In this document: in pieces, positions 35,271 through 46,862 of the stretch
Layout of the letters: every line of letters starts with the position of its first letter
How positions within the stretch are numbered: position 1 is the stretch's first letter
Assembly (NCBI RefSeq): GCF_037042905.1
Contig: NC_087247.1
Coordinates: 39,221,920-39,285,919 of the forward strand
Direction: 5' to 3'
Length of the DNA: 64,000 nucleotides
Origin: Lytechinus pictus
Lineage: Eukaryota > Echinodermata > Echinoidea > Temnopleuroida > Toxopneustidae
Made by a program: the position numbers and the translations under genes
Notes under the pieces: generated by a model
Database searches by the model: none
The model's input: the letters and a program-made list of their open reading frames with translations, nothing else
Told to the model about the DNA's origin: nothing

Positions 35271-38200
35271 TAAAATATATTCCTATTTACGTATACGACG
35301 ACACCACGATTTTCGAAAAAAAAAACCATGATTTTGTTAATTTCATTTTGGACAGAAACGAATCATTTTCCCAGACACACAATGCTCAGCTAACATGAAT
35401 AATGTAATTAGTTTTGAAAACCTGATCTACGTCATTTTAGCATCGTTATATGTTTTCATTTCATTTTAATTAACTTATGCATTAAATGATGAGATAGACA
35501 ACACCTGACCTAATAATATCGAAAAGGTGCGTGGGTTGTGAAGATGAGGAAAATCGAGGATTGGCGGTGTTTATCACTTTTTATAAATATCGCAGTAAAG
35601 AAAGGGATTAATATTCGCATGAATACCCTCGATGATCTGGAAAATAAATGAAAAATATGATACAAACTAAAAAGTAAAATGTGTTTTACCCCTCAAAAAG
35701 TCCAGCAAATATTGAAAATGCGTATCGCGGGACATGATTGTTAGGAATATAAATCTTGCTGAACATTCTCGAAGATAACAGAATCTACCAGGTGTACCCA
35801 AACTGCACGTAAGACTGCTTTCAAAGGACACGGAAACGATTTCCACTATTTTCATGGGAATGAGAGATCATATTAATCATAAATTAACTCGATGGATTCT
35901 GGATAATGTACAGTCTGTTTCATGCCTCCGCTATTTCAAGATCTAAAATAACTTCGGTATAAGTCCTTCATTGACATTCCATGCATCGTTTTAGACAATG
36001 AAAAAAATATATAAAGCCTAGAATCAAGTGCTCAGTCAAGTTTGAGTTTATTTTATGGGGAAAAATCATTTTCTAGTATGCCCTGAATACTGAAATTTCC
36101 TAAACCTTTGTCATGATGAACACTGAAAGAGAAAATCGTCTAAAGACGGTATAGGCGGCATTTTACTTGATGTGTATGAAAAATCGTAAGATCTTATACA
36201 ATGAACACTTTCTTTGTCAGAAGTCATAGCGCTCTTCAATACTACTAGTAATGCCCGGTAGTAATGCAGCAACAACAATTAAACCAAAAATCAACTCTTT
36301 TCTGACGAAGATCTTGGCGTTCTTACGAAATTCGTAAGAATGTCTCTAGAATCTCTTCTAGGAATATCTACGAACTCTCACATCTGTTTTACAAACACGA
36401 ATGTTCATGTCAGATGAACATTGGTCACAGTATATACATTACCATATAGGGTGGGTATCCACTTTATGTCGATCCGGCTCCGGATTGATCTGACAGATTC
36501 CGTCTGAAAAATCAAATGCATCCGTGAACAGCTTCTAAACAAAAAGCTTCAGGGTCTGTATGCATAAAAAGACAAAATAAATCGAATTGATGGTGACTCA
36601 AGATGAATTAAAAAATGCGCCAATTATTAATGAGAACTTTCTCGCGACAGGAAATAATGATGATAGGTGCTGGGGAGAATTATACTCAGTCTATCACTGA
36701 TGACAGTCAACCACATATCAAATGGGCCCATCTTCAGCAAACACTATCGAAATCTAGGTCAGTGCAAGAACATATTTTTTTTAATTGTTTGTTTTTGTTT
36801 TCTTTCGAGTGATTTTAATTTCCATAATCTGTACTTGAAAAAGCATACCTTTAATTTCCTTCAAACATTCGTTTGTACTATTTTTTAAAAATCTACAACA
36901 TTATCGAATCTTTAACAATAAGGCAAAATCGAAAGAATCAATAGATTGTGTCATCAGTAGTTGGACTTTTGTCATTCGAGTATTATCAAATCACTTAAAA
37001 TTTTCATTTCAAACCAACCAGGACAGATTGTTAAAACCCGACCCTTATTGTTTAGAAGACACCTTCGCAGTTTTTTCATCCATGATTATTTCTTTGTTTA
37101 TTGGTCCTCAGGTATAAATATAAGCAACTATGTACCCGACAACAAGAGTTTTATACCAAGGACCAGGAACATACTATCTTAGACAAAAGATCAATAGGTC
37201 TAATATTGTGTAACAATACAGGCAATAGCTGTAATATTTCAGAGTTGTCGGTTAAAAAAGTTAAGGATATTTTGGTGTCGGGAGAAAAATGATATTTTAT
37301 ATGCAATCCTATTCTTTCACACAAACATGCCAAAAGACTCAGATTTATTATCAGTGTTCGTGTTATAGCTATGGCAACATGATAAAACCAAACAACCAGG
37401 CGTGAGAGGAGAAAGAGCAGCATACCCATTATCGTGTAATATTCAGTGATATATCTTTAAAATATCCATGTATAGAAATATCTGCAACAATAATAATGTG
37501 CATGAGATGGGAGATATGGGGCACGTTGTGGGATCCATCTACGCATCTTCATTGATTTACTCTCCCCCCCCCCCCCTCTCTCTCTCTAAATTATGATATT
37601 TTTCTTATCTCCCAAGAAAATACTCGACTAAAAAAAATATCGCCTCATACTTTCGAATGGCAGAAGGAAAAAACGTTGCCCCCCCCCCCCCCGATATAGT
37701 CTTAAAACGTGTCGAGTTTCAAGAATGGGGCGAATAACAAATAACAGAGTAACAAAATATTGATTACCCCTCCATGATCATAATTAGAATTTTAGAATTT
37801 AGAACTGCGAAAATTTGAAAAGTTGCATAATTTTGGTTAAAATAACCTGCTTTAATGATTAATTTGTGTTTGATTAAATCAATCTCATTTTAATTGAACC
37901 CCGATTGTATCTATTTGTAATCTATTCATTTCCAATGGTATGATTCTGTTGGTCATTATCAGAAGCAGAAAGAGAGCTGGCCTCTGATTAACTTAGGGAA
38001 TGTTTCCTTCATCACTTACATGGTCAAGTCAAAATACCAGCAAATTAATGAACAAAAATTCAACTTATCTGGATTTATTCATGTTGGATCTATCTACCGA
38101 TTCCGATTATTCAAATTTCTACTGAAATAATTTGTTTTTCAATATTAGTATATATATTTAATTGATTTTCTTCATTGTGTACGCCTGAAGATGTCATTTT

Positions 38201-39148
38201 TTTTTTAAAAATCAACTTTGTCCACTTAAATTCAACACAACAAAGAATATAACGGCGTTGAATTTTCAAAACAAATCTGACTACCAAACATCATCGGCTA
38301 AGTTTTCAAAGTTACATGGCATTTATTTCCTTATTTTATACTTCAGATTCCCTTTAAGTCTCCTGATTGTTGTTTCGACTTTCTGAGTGAAATATCAGGA
38401 AATATTCACTCACTCGTAATCGAATTTGACATGTTTAATATTAGTAAATTTCAAATCCTCCGTCTCGCATGCCATGACGTGCTACGCAAGATCGCTCAAT
38501 GATGTCAATTGGCAAGCATGTATATAGTGAAGAAGATTCTTCCCAATTCAGTTATGAGGGGGTTTACAAGCAGATAACTCATCCTGGAGAAGGGAAGATA
38601 TATGAAACAATCAAGTAATCAATAATATATTATACAAGTGACAATTTCAACAAATACAAATAATAATAAAGTATCCTTATGCGCATACAGACCCAACTGC
38701 ATTCCCCACTACTGCGTATAAGACAGTGGATCATCAGTCATTTAGTTGTCATCGTTTCTTGACTCTATATAACAAACTCGCGGGAATGAGTGTAAAGTCG
38801 AGCATCATTACTACAAAGTCCATCATTTAAAGCTAAAGTTAAGGTCATGTTACTATCGGAATATGCAAGGTAAAGAATCGTTTCCTATTCTTTTTCCACC
38901 ACCATGCACCACTATCATCATTGTTTTTTCTTCTTGATAAGATATTATATAGCAAATGTTGGTTGGTTTGATATTCTTTTTCATACTTAATTGATATTGT
39001 GATGATTCGTATTCATCCATTCTGCTCATAATAATTGTGATTATACATATAATTAATAATGTTTCGGTTTGTCATATTTTCAAGCATTTTTTATGCTTAC
39101 AATGGCAATATATCTTCTGCTACTGATATGTACAATGATATGCCTGAT
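35271..39148. other. Non-coding stretch with poly-C tracts
   Basis: C runs lie at about 37563-37576 (followed by CT repeats) and 37680-37693. No gene recognised. A fragment at 36442-36520 (gggtgggtatccac... gatccggctccggattgatc) may be a transposon edge. Confidence 0.45.
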
Positions 39149-39260
39149 TTATTGTCAACATATTTTTATATATTATATCGTTATGTACCTTGACCTATGT
39201 TATATTATATTGTTATGTACCTTGACCTATGTTATATTATATTGTTATGTACCTTGAACC
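39149..39260. repeat. 32-bp minisatellite, three copies
   Basis: The unit ttatgtaccttgacctatgt plus tatattatattg repeats at 39181, 39213 and 39245, an exact 32-bp period, with the last copy diverging at its end. It is followed by a short repeat of gaaatgtagaag and an aataaataaat tail (39266-39330) that resembles a LINE or processed-transcript 3' end. Confidence 0.9.
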
Positions 39261-39330
39261 TCAAAGCTGCCGAAATGTAGAAGCAGCTTCTTTTTGCCAT
39301 TGAAATGTAGAAGAAAAATAAATAAATCAT

Positions 39331-40440
39331 ATTGTACTTCAAAAGAATCTTCAATAATTTTAATCTAGGTTTGATGGTGCTTCGGTAATATAAAATCGAT
39401 TTTTAAAAATCAGTTGATTAAACAACCCCAACCCCCCTCCCCCCCCCCAAGATTCGTATATCAAATTGCATTAGTAGAACTATCGTTACAGTGTTCTGAA
39501 ATGAAATATAAAGACAGTCTAATCCATATACTGACACAATCATTATGATCATTACAGAGTTCTCGTACGAATAAGCAGAATTCACCAGTAAAACTAATTT
39601 TTTTATCGAATCACATCAAATCTGGTAGAGCTTACCATGGGCATGATGGTTTTTATTCGTATACTGTAAGCTTTACAATGCAATCAATTTTTATATTTAA
39701 GCTGGTGAAAAGGTGTTCTTTAACATAAGAAATATAAAAAAATAATAAAAGGAAAAAAAGAAATTACATTCCCTCTAGATCCGAATAAATCATTCACATT
39801 TGATATATTAAAATTATATAATACAGACAGTAGCATATAGACAGTGCCAAATAAAAATAAAATGTAATCAGGCGAGGCGCACAGAAAAGAGGTGTGACCA
39901 CCCCCTATCGGTCATGAATGAAAAAACAAAAAACAAGAGAGAACGTTGGGAAAATAGGTGAGTATTGGGAAAATAGGTGAGTATTGACAAGAGATGTTTC
40001 AGTCTGTAATTATTCCCTCTCATTTCATAGATAAGAAAATATGACGTCACTTAAGAGTCGTCTTATCCTATTTCTCTCATAAAAATCCACTTGCGCCGCC
40101 CCTATGATCTGCAGTCACAGATCCTGATCGAAACTATAATAAAAAGGTGGGTCTTGAGACAAGTCTATCTTATTGTTCTAACTGGGCTGGAGTTCTTATT
40201 ATTTTCCTTAGGTCCCTCCTTCAGTTTATAGGCACATTTCAGGAAAAGCCCCGGATTTTCCATACATACCTACTTAACTTTAAATCCAAGTATACATAAA
40301 TAAAAGGTCCGTAATTAACAAGAAAAAAATCACTACATGTATCATTAAGTTTGTTTCAAAAGAAAACAAAATCGAAGAGTATTTTATGATGGCAAAAATA
40401 CTCAAATTGGCATGGTTGCCAAATAATAAGAACCACCCCT
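39331..40440. other. Non-coding stretch, nothing recognised
   Basis: AT-rich, with a short exact duplication of ttgggaaaataggtgagta (about 39947 and 39965) and a C run at 39434-39447. No gene. Confidence 0.45.
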
Positions 40441-40458
40441 ATATACCCCCCCCCCCCC

Positions 40459-40646
40459 GAACGTTGTGGCGTGCGCCTGTAATCCAAGATGCGTGGGGAA
40501 GTTACTTTGAATCAAAGGTTCGAGCCCTGGTCATGTCTTTTGGATGGTGACGTATATAGGTCTGTCCGAGACGTATAAGTATCATCATATCTGACTGACG
40601 CATGTCTGTACACGCACACATACGCACACACACATCAAAGTCCAAG
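40459..40646 (+). mobile_element. SINE with 7SL/Alu-like head and CA-rich tail
   Basis: The head gttgtggcgtgcgcctgtaa closely resembles the 5' domain of 7SL RNA and Alu (gtggc..gcctgtaatcc). It is followed after about 50 bp by ggttcgagccc (40517-40527), a polymerase III B box. The body continues with tcatgtcttttggatggtga and ggtctgtccgagacgtataa and ends in a CA-rich run near 40612-40634. It ends right against the TTAA element at 40651. The resemblance to 7SL is by eye; a tRNA origin remains possible. Confidence 0.6.
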
Positions 40647-40650
40647 TTAA

Positions 40651-41231
40651 AGGGATGCTCAGGGCTGCAAATATCTATATCTAAATAAACAGAGAAAAAT
40701 TCACAGAGCGAAATGCTGAAAATTTCATCAACATTGGATAACAAACATGACAAATAACAAAGTTATTGAAAATAAAAGTTAAGCAATATTTTGTGGAAAT
40801 AGTTATAGGCCTGTGCACATCATCATTATTATTCATGAGGTGGGAATGTCACATCCCCACTTTACTTTTTCGTATGTTATTACTTATTACATGAAATCGT
40901 AATTGTTTCATTTTTTTCATACATGTGTGAACACTGTGTCTCCTGCATTAAATCCGTTGTCAATCCAATTTTTTCAGTTCTTGGTAGAAAAAAAGGAATA
41001 AACTTAACTTCATATGATAAAATACAAAAGAACAAGTGGGATATGACATCCATTTGCTCATTGAATATTCATGAAGACATGCGTAGAACGGTTTTACGAG
41101 AATAATGCAAATCTTCAAAATGCCACAACTTTGTTATTCCTTGTCCGATTTTGATCAAATTTTCAGTGTTTTGTTTGTTTGATTTTCCTTTATCTGTTTA
41201 AATCATACTATTTTCAGCCCGAAGCATCCCT
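40651..41231. mobile_element. TTAA-type foldback element, complete, 581 bp
   Basis: TTAA at 40647-40650 precedes the left end agggatgctcagggctg. The right end in reverse complement reads agggatgcttcgggctgaaa, and the right flank ttca is one change from ttaa. Inverted similarity continues inwards (for example gaaaatttcatcaacattgg facing the complement of gattttgatcaaattttcag, then the aacaaagttatt block). TTAA insertion with AGGG ends suggests Kolobok or piggyBac ancestry. Partial relatives are at 45196 and 42220. Confidence 0.8.
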
Positions 41232-41269
41232 TTCAATAGGGCTCTGAGGCTGCAAATTCACAACACTTT

Positions 41270-41426
41270 CTGGGAACGTTTCGTGAAAGGATTGGTCGGA
41301 TGTTTCATCTGACAAAGTATGTTAATATCCGACAGTAACCATAGGAACTTTGCTTCTCAGCCAATCAAACTCGAGGAATGTTGTTGGATCTGACATGTCG
41401 GACCAAAATGATGACAAAACGCCCCC
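41270..41426. mobile_element. Small MITE, family of the one at 57710
   Basis: The left end tgggaacgtttcgtgaaagg and the right end (reverse complement gggggcgttttgtcatcatt, leading to gtccgaca) correspond to opposite ends of the MITE at 57710-57846. The shared interior includes cttctcagccaatcaaa and ggatctgaca. About 157 bp, no coding capacity. Confidence 0.7.
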
Positions 41427-42219
41427 TGATCATGTTCATATTTCTCTCCATCCCTCCTTCCCTCTATTTCTTTCTCTCTGTCTCTCTATTTTCTCGAATG
41501 TATGGATCATTATGGAGATTTATGATTTAATCAGTTGTGAGAAGGTATGAGATGAGATTGTGGTTAGCGGATGAGGCTGAATAGGTGCGATCAAACGTAA
41601 GATAATGACGAATATACAGTATCAGCGAAGTTATGGTATTCATTTTGCACATAATAATTGATGTTGACATAATATTAGTGTTGAGTGCATAGTTAAGCCA
41701 TGGCTTCAAACTGGGGACACGTGACGCGTGTACACAATGTCAAAACTGGCAAAACATCAAAATGTCAAACAGCCAATTTTTACTTTGTATCCAAATCCAA
41801 TGGTATAAAAGGGATAAAAGTTCTGATTTAAAAACACCGAAAAGAGACAAAATAATGAACAAATCAATCACAGATTACACGCTCGACCTGAACTCATCAC
41901 GCCCACCGTTCATTATCGCACAGAACGAAGAAATTCCTTAAATTGCCGCGTCTGTCGGAACACGAAAAACCAACTTTCAACATGCTGGGCCAAAATTAAG
42001 GAATTTTAAAGGGGTACAACAGGCTCAAAATACAGGGAATGTATAAAATACAGTAAAATTAACGAGCAAAACGCTGAACGTTTATGCAATAAAGGACTTC
42101 AAAACAGCAATACAGGAAATGACAATCATCGCTTGCTAATTGCGACCCTAACACTATACATCTTGAACGAAATGAAGACCGGAGCCATTGTCGCAGGAGC
42201 AAAATAACGTCGTGTCACC

Positions 42220-42352
42220 TATTCATAAAAACATGCATAGAACCGTTTCACTTGAATAATGTAAATATTTAAAATGACGTGACTTTGATATTCTTTGTCC
42301 GCTTTTTGATGAAATGTTCATGGTTTTTTTGTTGTATAATACTATTTTCACC
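42220..42352. mobile_element. Partial TTAA-element copy (right half)
   Basis: The order catgcatagaaccgttt, gaataatg, aaatgacgtgactttg, tttgtccgctttttgatga and actattttcaccctg parallels 41075-41220 of the complete element. The left half is missing and the terminus is degraded. Confidence 0.65.
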
Positions 42353-42876
42353 CTGGAGTACCTATAGTGTTGGAGGTGTACTAGAATTCTTTCAAGACCA
42401 AAATTGTTGAAGAGTCGACAAGGTCTTTGCCCATATATAATTTCAGAAAATAAAAGAAATTGTTTCATAAAGATTATGGCTTCAACATCGATAGAGATAG
42501 ATTGTGAATTGTGATTATCGTCGATTATAAAAGAGGTGTGTTTCACACAATTCCAGCAGACAAGGAAATAAATTCAAGGAAGTGAGGGTGATATTGATTA
42601 CAGGGGATCTCAAAGATCACGGAACTACTAACCATTCTAGTTTCCGTAAATGCTATCTTCTATTACAGCTGACAAAACGAACAATGACGTGCATGAAAAG
42701 AGTACGAGTACTGTTGTAACACTACAGGTATTCCGTGGTTCATGATCATCCTGGGAGAGAATGATTTCGTCCATTGTCATGAAAAGTGATGAAATTATAC
42801 TTTTTCCATTTCAACTGTACTTTGAGTAACAATACCTAATATTTTGTTTTCAACTAACAAATTACTTTGGTTTTAG

Positions 42877-43004
42877 CAAAACAGCAGAAAGCAAGAAAAG
42901 TTGGCTGTCAACCCGCGGGGCTGTCAAGCTGTATGAATGGAAATTCACGTGACTTCTTCCTAACCGTCTCCCTCCACCCACCCTCACACACACAAACATA
43001 CTAC
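42877..43004 (+). other. Candidate internal exon (unassigned)
   Basis: A moderately good acceptor (attactttggttttag) precedes 42877 and a consensus donor (ctac|gtaagt) follows 43004, and the region has raised GC. An open frame runs through (AKQQKARKVGCQPAGLSSC...), but I recognise no domain and no partner exons. It could be a non-coding exon or coincidence. Confidence 0.2.
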
Positions 43005-44007
43005 GTAAGTCCTATCTCCCTCTCATATCCCTGCTCTGATAAAAAATTATCATCAAAATGTCAAAATGGCAGCCCTCGTTACAGCACTTCTAAATCAACG
43101 AATACCACAGCCCCATTCAAGAAGGACAGACATCGTCGCCGCCTCCTTTCATTCCAATAATCACAGTCGCTACTCATTGAAAGCTGACGATCTACAGCTG
43201 AGAAAGTCGCCTGTATGGACCTACAACCTCTCCAGGCTTAGTAGCTCCATGATTGAACCATGCACAGTCGGTTTCATCAACTTTACCTTGACCCGTTTTA
43301 CCTCACAGCATCGTGGACTTGGGCTCAATATTATTGAATTATGCTATTCAAAACGTTGTGCGTATCATCACTTCGAATGATCGGAGTTGAACCATCGGCA
43401 ACCATTTTTGTGTTTGACATTTGACTGTGTTGCATTGTGATCCTCCATCTCCTCACAATCCAGAGAAGAATTCCAATGAAGGGTTATATTCTGGGATTTA
43501 GAAGTGGAAGAGACGTGCACCGATTCTTCCATTTCAGGGTTTGTGTTTTATATTTCCAATTCACATTGTAAAAAGAAAAAAAAAAGCAAGTGGAAACGTT
43601 CGGAAAATCTGGCAGAAACTCTTAAAGTCCTGTGCAATCGATATGCGATCGATTAAGGGAAGTTCCCCATGACGATTGACCAACTTGTACTTCCTACGAA
43701 TATACCGCTCAATAATAAAATCGATACTTTATGAGTTTCAAAGGAAATAAATATTGAAATAGGAAAGAGCAACGGAACCAAATTAGGGCGATTTCATTGC
43801 TACTTCATTGCTCATTATGTTTTTGTGTTTAACAAGGTAGCATTAATTTTAAGTCACTAACGTTTTACAATGAAACCTTCACATATAATTTCATTTGACC
43901 AAAATCATTTTTTTTAATATAATGTGGCTTTTGTTTTTGGTGCATTTCGAATGTTCGAGGGGCAACATCCCATTCCCCTTACCAGTAGACGAGTTCATGA
44001 TACATGT
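43005..44007. other. Non-coding or unassigned stretch
   Basis: A 104-codon plus-strand frame (43066-43380) lies in a relatively GC-rich patch, starting MAALVTALLNQRIPQPH. It has no recognisable domain and no clear splice context, so I leave it unassigned. The rest is AT-rich. Confidence 0.3.
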
Positions 44008-44015
44008 ATTTACAC

Positions 44016-45141
44016 CAGTGGCGTACCGTTGATCACGGCATGGGGGGGGGGGGCACCAGCAAGAATTTTGAGTCACTTAGCGAGCGCGCTTTTGCAAGGT
44101 ATAATGACCTTATAGAGACATTTTAAGGACAGTGCAATTAAACGGATATGTATCTCACTGATCAAATAATGTGAGCGCGAAGCGCGAGCTGAAAATTTGT
44201 GATATTCAGACCTAAAAAGGGACATTATAAGCAAATTTTTGTTATCATGAGACGTACCTGTCTCGCTAAACAAACAATACGAGCGCGAAGTGCGAGCTGA
44301 ATTTTGTGTATATATTGACCCAAACGGGGACATTTTAAGGACTATATTTTGGGAATCAATTAAAAGTTTATATATCTCACCATGTCCATCTCATGCGAGA
44401 ACCAAGCGCTTGCTGATTTTGTTAGAATTACATCTAAACACGTGAAGCACTTTTTGTAGTCATTGTAATCATGATTATCATACGCATCTCACTAATCAAA
44501 TATTACGAGCGCGAAGCGCGAGCTGAAAATTTAGGAAATCCAGACCTGAAGAGGGGCATTCTAAGGCTTGTTTGTATGAATTCACTGAGACCATACGTAT
44601 TTCACTAACCAAATTATGCGAGCGCGAAGCGCGAGCTGAAATTATTTTTATATTCAGATTAGAAAAAGGGACAAAAGGAAAAAGGACTGATTTTAGGATT
44701 TCATGTAGAGCAGACATATATCACCAATCCACTAATACGAACGTAAGCACGGACAGGAAATGTTTTATATTAAGACATTAAAATGGGGCAATCACTTTAA
44801 GTAGTCATGAAAAAGAAGAAATATATTTGGTGTGTATTGACTTGAAACGGGAGGTTTTAGTAGTACAGGATTATATATCCCGTTAAACATACAATGCGCG
44901 CACCAGGAACAAGGAAAACATAGGCCCTGAGCAAATTATGTTTCATAAAGTTATGAAAAAAAAATCTTTCTTATGTAATATACAGTAACATAACAAAATT
45001 ATAAATAACATTATAATGAACAATAATTTATTCTTTCCCACTACGTTTCTCTTCGTTTCTCCCTCTTTTCATTGGGGGGGGGGGGGGCAGCCGATGGGGG
45101 GGGGGGGCACGTGCCCCCCCCCCCCCATAGTTACGCCACTG
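44016..45141. mobile_element. Non-autonomous hAT element with perfect 8-bp target duplication, 1.13 kb
   Basis: Both ends read cagtggcgta (right end as its complement), and ATTTACAC occurs immediately outside on both sides (44008-44015 and 45142-45149). An 8-bp duplication with CAGTGG-type ends is diagnostic of hAT elements. Long G/C homopolymers lie just inside both ends. The interior holds about five to six units of roughly 110 bp with the core gagcgcgaagcgcgagctga (for example 44171, 44281, 44508, 44617). These are the same cassette as in 19070-20275 and 61200-63140 but in the opposite orientation. No transposase. Confidence 0.92.
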
Positions 45142-45195
45142 ATTTACACTACAAACAATGATGGTTAAGAAAATGAATTTCTTTACCAACATTAA

Positions 45196-45440
45196 AGGGA
45201 TGGTCCGGGCTGAAAATATGTATATCTAAATAAATAGAGCACAATTCATAGAGCAAAATGCTTAAAAATTCATCAAAATCGGATAACAAATAAAGAAGCT
45301 ATTGAATTTTAGAGTTCTAAATATTCTAATATGTTCTAATATATTTAATATTCTATGAAAACAGTTATATGAACATCGTCATGAATATTCATTAGGTGGG
45401 CTGATGATGTCACATCCCCACTCTCTTTTTTCTTATGGGT
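45196..45440. mobile_element. Partial TTAA-element copy (left half)
   Basis: TTAA at 45192-45195 is followed by agggatggtccgggctgaaa and then the same series of blocks as 40651-40870 (cagagcaaaatgct, ggataacaaataa, tgtcacatccccact). The similarity stops after about 245 bp. Confidence 0.75.
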
Positions 45441-46430
45441 CATGCAAAACAAACATTTTGACCCAAAGATTAGGAAAAAATTGTGAGCAAAATTTTGTTG
45501 GTATAATTTTTGACCAAATGTTGATCAAAACGCCAATCATTGCTTAGTCAAAATTGAGAGTTTGCCTAATCATTGAGCTAACCTGAGGCAATAAATTAAG
45601 AAATCAGTTTGCCAAACAAAACATACAAACAAAATATCGATTTTTTTTTTGTTGGCATTTAATATAGGGTCTAAAAGCCTGTCTCATGCAATCTTTGAAT
45701 CCAAGTAACAATGTAGCCCTGAATATCGTTCATATGCACCTTCATGACATAATGCTTGTTGTGTTTGGCACAGTAATCTTATGCCTGACCTATCGAACCC
45801 AATTGACATTATCACACGTAAGGTTTCAGGTAACTTTGTCTCCAGTCGTATCGGATTTTTTTTAAATTGAACTTTTATTATAGAAAGGGGCTTTTTATCG
45901 AGTCGATGGTGTGTTTTGAAGTAAAAAAAGATAATTTAATTTTTTTTAAAGTAGGCCGAACATGAAATTTGTGACGTGACACAATCCAGTACGTGTATAT
46001 TCCATTGATTTCATTCAGTGCTAACGATCACACATTGAATTTTAACATGAAGAAATGACCAAGTATTCCTATGTATTCCTATGAATACTCATTTCCATTT
46101 ATGCTAAATCTTATACTGTTTTTTTTTTACGAAGTAAGAATGTTCATATGTTAAACTGTATCTGGTTTATATTACTTTGTATTATGTTTTAGATGGAAAT
46201 GGAATAAAGAATTGAATTGAAAATTGAATGGATATAATGTGAATTGAACAAATAGGTTGACATGATTTCTTGTGTATAATAATTAGCAAATTAAGCATAA
46301 CGTCAATCTGTTTTATTTTGTACACGGGTCTTTTTGCAAAACGGTAAACCCGATACTAGTAGTCTATAATTATATACATTCATGTGTTGGTGATTTCTGT
46401 ACCGTACTCGGTTTTCATCCAGCTTTTTAT
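45441..46430. other. Non-coding stretch with a LINE-like 3' tail
   Basis: At 46180-46235 the sequence ttagatggaaatggaataaa followed by gaattgaattgaaaattgaa resembles the 3' end of a LINE with its short-repeat tail. No reverse-transcriptase frame is attached. Otherwise nothing recognised. Confidence 0.4.
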
Positions 46431-46862
46431 ACGCCGTACTGGACGTATATGGTATCACGCTCGGTGTCCGTCTTTCTCTCCGTCCGTCCGTCCGTCCGTC
46501 TGTCGTTCCGTCCGTCCGTTAACTTTTCCTTGTAAACACGATAACTTCAGTTTAACTTAACCTAGGTTCATATAATTTGGTGTCTATGATACTAGCATGA
46601 ATCCCAGAAAGCCTATTGATTTTGAGGTCAAAAGGTCAAGGTCACATGCAGTGACATGTTTTCATCTTACCCTTCTGAAGTCCTTGTAAACGCGATAACT
46701 TCAGTTTAACTTAACCTAGGCTCGTATAATTTGGTGTGTATATGATACTAGCATGGATGCAGGTATATTGATTTTGAGGTCAAAATGTCAAATGTCAAGT
46801 AGCCACCTTCCACTTTTTTTTGCTTGACCAATAACTCAATTTCCCTGTTACAGGCCGGCGTA
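46431..46862. mobile_element. Short TIR-like repeat with CGTC tract and a 154-bp tandem unit
   Basis: The ends show atacgccg in inverted orientation (tatacgccgtactgg on the left; the complement of ccggcgtat on the right). After a (CGTC)n-like tract at 46480-46520, a unit beginning ccttgtaaacacgataactt repeats at 46528 and 46682. Each unit contains gattttgaggtcaaa. The first carries three nuclear-receptor-like half-sites (aggtcaaaaggtcaaggtca). No coding capacity. Confidence 0.65.

Noticed and set aside
34911..35331. Hydrophobic 120-codon and serine-rich 99-codon frames
   Set aside because: Low-complexity translation of a pyrimidine trinucleotide tract. The membrane-like hydrophobicity is an artefact of tct/ctt codons.
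43891..44717. Several minus-strand frames sharing an ARASRSH peptide
   Set aside because: They are translations of the CpG-rich cassette in the hAT element.
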